From Hungatella sp. UBA3147 (lineage in GTDB: Bacteria; Bacillota; Clostridia; Lachnospirales; Lachnospiraceae), in NCBI GenBank assembly GCA_002365025.1, contig DEYX01000148.1, positions 1-16,208 on the forward strand: a stretch of DNA of 16,208 nucleotides. The letters are read 5' to 3'. Made by a program: the position numbers and the translations under genes. Below the pieces are notes generated by a model. It was not told the origin of the DNA, did no database searches, and saw only the letters and a list, made by a program, of their open reading frames with translations. This document shows, one piece after another, positions 14,318-16,208 of this stretch. Within the stretch, counting starts at the first letter, position 1. Every line of letters starts with the position of its first letter.

Positions 14318-14347
14318 TGCAATGGTTATTTAAAATTAACCATTGCA
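14318..14347. repeat. 11-bp inverted repeat upstream of ku
   Basis: TGCAATGGTTA (14318-14328) and TAACCATTGCA (14337-14347), 8-nt AT loop, perfect arms. It lies 46 nt before the ku start and 32 nt after the stop of the membrane protein gene. Its left arm touches a - strand CATAATA that could be a -10 element. It may be an operator or a weak terminator of the upstream gene (no T tract follows). Confidence 0.6.
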
Positions 14348-14378
14348 CTATTGATCGTTGGCTGCCGGAAGGGGATGA

Positions 14379-14897
14379 TTAGATGTACCGCTTAACCTTA
14401 CTCATGTAGTTTACATACTCTTTCCCAAATTTGTTAATGCACCATCTTTCTTCGGAAAGAATAATCCAGTGTGCAGATATTTGAAAAACAAGCAGGGATA
14501 TAAGCAGCAGAATAGAATGTGTTAACAATACACAGCTTGAGAAATATATGAAATAACCGATATACATAGGGTTACGGGAAATTTTATATATTCCGTTTGT
14601 ATTTATTCCGCTTTGCCCAGGTTTTGCAAAGTTAACAGTGGCAATTATTAGAACACTAATACCTAAGAGATAGATAAATAAGGCGATAAAAAACAATGGC
14701 GGTTTGGTCTGGATTCTCAAAAAAGGTGAATATAAGATAATAAAAGCGTTTGAAAACTGGTAAAAAAGGTAGGCAGCTTTTTCGCTGCCCTCCAATGGGG
14801 CAAAGAATGCGGCACGGCTTAACGCATCTTTATTTATCATTTTTAACAAGCCGAACCTTATGAGAAAGATAGGTATTATTAATAGAAATGCATTCAT
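14379..14897 (-). CDS. Integral membrane methyltransferase-like protein (isoprenylcysteine/phospholipid methyltransferase family)
   Basis: 172 residues with about four to five hydrophobic segments (near 1-20, 45-60, 66-86, 108-140). The C-terminal half matches the ICMT/PEMT-type membrane methyltransferase family: GIYKISRNPMYIGYF (about 102-116), which binds S-adenosylmethionine in the family, and EERWCINKFGKEYVNYMSKV (about 148-167). The substrate in bacteria is generally unknown; lipid or isoprenoid carboxyl groups are possible. GAGGGAG about 9 nt before the ATG on the - strand serves as ribosome binding site, and an extended -10 lies upstream at 14961. It appears to be a single-gene unit between ku and the DUF3788 gene. 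Confidence 0.8.
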   Translation of the reverse strand: MNAFLLIIPIFLIRFGLLKMINKDALSRAAFFAPLEGSEKAAYLFYQFSNAFIILYSPFLRIQTKPPLFFIALFIYLLGISVLIIATVNFAKPGQSGINTNGIYKISRNPMYIGYFIYFSSCVLLTHSILLLISLLVFQISAHWIILSEERWCINKFGKEYVNYMSKVKRYI

Positions 14898-14960
14898 TTT
14901 AAGCGTCTCCCTCTACCTGCTGCTATCATGTAACATTTTAGCACTTACCTTTTTTACTAA

Positions 14961-14969
14961 ATTATATCA
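14961..14969 (-). promoter_or_regulatory. Extended -10 promoter element of the membrane methyltransferase gene
   Basis: On the - strand TGATATAAT: a perfect TATAAT (14961-14966) with an extended TG motif, 64 nt before the start codon. No convincing -35 is seen, as is common with extended -10 promoters. Confidence 0.5.
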
Positions 14970-14986
14970 TAGCTGCAAGAAACGGT

Positions 14987-15427
14987 CTATTGAACACGAC
15001 CGACTCGCAGCGCAATCAATTCCTTTACATCACACAATATGTTTTCACTTGTTACGTTTATCGCCATTGATTTACCGCTTGTACCTGATTTGGTCTGCAT
15101 ATATAAATCTTGTGTATACTTATCGCAAAGGGGAATTAGCAGGTCAGCTTCGGTGGATTCTTTTGCCCCCACATTCACGAGGGCTACGAAATACCCTTGT
15201 TTTGGGTAAAGTGTACACAATGCTTTTCCGCTTTTTTTGTATTTTACATTCCAGCCTTTCCAAAAATCTTGATCCATAGAGCAACCGCTATAAAATAATT
15301 TCGATTTTGCTTTGTATGTCTGCTGTAAATGATCAGCCAGATTATCCCATAAAGGAGTATCGACAAATTCCCTTATTTCATGATCTGATGGTTCATGTCC
15401 GCTACTAAATAATTCACTCCACAACAT
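14987..15427 (-). CDS. DUF3788 family protein
   Basis: 146 residues, soluble. It shows the layout of DUF3788: N-terminal WSELF...P....I, a central DFWKGWNVKYKKSGKALCTL strand pair, then YPKQGYFVALVNVG and a C-terminal helix with DVKELIALRV. Members are often found beside AraC-type regulators with GyrI-like domains, as here. The biochemical role is unknown; a small-ligand-binding function is only a guess from its partner. AGGTG lies 5 nt before the ATG. The gene starts 16 nt after the regulator's stop, so the two form an operon. Confidence 0.8.
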   Translation of the reverse strand: MLWSELFSSGHEPSDHEIREFVDTPLWDNLADHLQQTYKAKSKLFYSGCSMDQDFWKGWNVKYKKSGKALCTLYPKQGYFVALVNVGAKESTEADLLIPLCDKYTQDLYMQTKSGTSGKSMAINVTSENILCDVKELIALRVGRVQ

Positions 15428-15443
15428 ATAATCACCTGCTTTT

Positions 15444-16208
15444 TTAATCAGTAATTGTTACGGGTATCACCCATAATTCCATCTTGCACATTTGGGGATT
15501 TACACTTATATATTTTTCTGCTGAAAATGGTTGCGTTGATAAATTGTGTTTTGGAAGCCAGATGCGAAACAAATAATTCATGCTTTTATCTAATGCCGAA
15601 GTTATCAATTCTTCAAAACCCTCCGCTTCAAAAGTACACACGATATATTCGGCGGCAGGAAGTTCCCAAGTCACTAAATCACTATATGAAGTTGCGTCAG
15701 GAATTGCAGAAGCCCCCACAAAATAGGTAAAAGTACCATCTTCATTATTACCGAATGAAGAAGCGGCAAACTCTATTCCGTTTGGCACAAGCCCCTTTAT
15801 TCCCTCTTTTTGTTTATGAAATTTATCCCACAACAGGCCGGGCACATCAATGCCCGTTGTATCTCCCAGCGGGGTTTGCTGGGATATCGAAACCGGCGCA
15901 GAAAAACCAATGTATCGTTCTGAAACATGTATTGCTTTACGAGATATTTCTAAAACGATACTGTCAGTAATCAGCGGTACATTTTCATCAATCATTGTAT
16001 AGCCAAGCAATAAATCAGGTTTCATAATCTGATTCAACCGAACAGGATTATTGCGGTATTCCTCTGGAGTTATTCCAAATGCGCTTTTGAATGTTTTTGT
16101 AAAATGCTCATGGCTATGAAAACCATATTCAAGGGCAATATCCAGTATGCGCCTGCCCTTATCATCGAGCGTTTCACATGCCCTTGCAAGCCTGCGCATT
16201 TTAACGTA
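15444..16208 (-). CDS. AraC-family regulator with GyrI-like ligand-binding domain, 5'-partial
   Basis: Cut by the right edge of the window: the frame runs on upstream of the ATG at 16199, and the AraC DNA-binding domain is only half present. What is visible is the second helix-turn-helix (RRILDIALEYGFHSHEHFTK, then FKSAFGITPEEYR) followed by an effector domain of the GyrI-like/AraC_E_bind type (about 85-250): SERYIGF, WDKFHKQ, FAASSFGNNEDGTFTYFVGA, WELPAAEYIVCTF. Such domains bind small cationic or drug-like compounds in BmrR/Rob-type regulators. It is followed by DUF3788 in the same operon. The ligand and targets cannot be told from sequence. Confidence 0.92.
   Translation of the reverse strand, partial: YVKMRRLARACETLDDKGRRILDIALEYGFHSHEHFTKTFKSAFGITPEEYRNNPVRLNQIMKPDLLLGYTMIDENVPLITDSIVLEISRKAIHVSERYIGFSAPVSISQQTPLGDTTGIDVPGLLWDKFHKQKEGIKGLVPNGIEFAASSFGNNEDGTFTYFVGASAIPDATSYSDLVTWELPAAEYIVCTFEAEGFEELITSALDKSMNYLFRIWLPKHNLSTQPFSAEKYISVNPQMCKMELWVIPVTITD

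Noticed and set aside
1..16208. Insertion sequences, prophage genes, tRNA, rRNA or CRISPR arrays
   Set aside because: No transposase, integrase, phage or tRNA-like clover-leaf sequence was recognised on either strand; the - strand block at the right is more AT-rich but shows no mobile-element boundaries.

Overview
The window looks like chromosome from a spore-forming, strictly anaerobic member of the Lachnospiraceae (Clostridium/Lacrimispora-like). I infer this from a cotJABC spore-coat operon, a class III (oxygen-sensitive) ribonucleotide reductase, strong AGGAGG ribosome binding sites, many short rho-independent terminators and clostridial-type proteins. The left part (1-10800) is densely coded on the + strand. 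The right part (from about 11700) is coded on the - strand, reads as more AT-rich, and has looser gene spacing.

Layout. 1-1291: cotJA-cotJB-cotJC (overlapping stops and starts, then a strong terminator); CotJA carries an unusual Met-Pro pentapeptide repeat. 1339-5513: a sigma-A promoter drives a two-gene operon of an FtsA-like actin-fold ATPase with a long C-terminal extension and an NrdD-family protein. The NrdD keeps its ATP cone, zinc site and glycyl-radical motif but appears to have lost the cysteine pair that normally carries the thiyl radical; no nrdG activase gene follows. 5613-8261: a sugar-acid module with gluconate 5-dehydrogenase behind a promoter that has three operator-like boxes spaced exactly 20 bp apart, then a GntR/FCD regulator translationally coupled to a cytosolic protein with a galactose-binding-like (F5/8 type C) C-terminal half. 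8411-10238: mannose-6-phosphate isomerase plus a ROK-family fructokinase, which would feed mannose and fructose into glycolysis. 10345-10743: a small exported protein with cysteines at exact six-residue spacing.

10818-11328 holds two divergent tiny genes with near-identical translation starts; 11329-11757 shows no convincing gene. On the - strand, from right to left: an AraC/GyrI-like regulator (cut by the window edge) with a DUF3788 gene, a membrane methyltransferase-like protein, Ku plus a ligase-only LigD (a minimal NHEJ pair, plausibly for spore DNA repair), a small GNAT acetyltransferase, and a 54-residue glycine-rich membrane peptide.

The most notable items are the cysteine-less NrdD paralogue encoded with an FtsA-like protein, the hexad-cysteine exported protein, and the three-box operator array. 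Family assignments rest on recalled motifs; no database search was possible.
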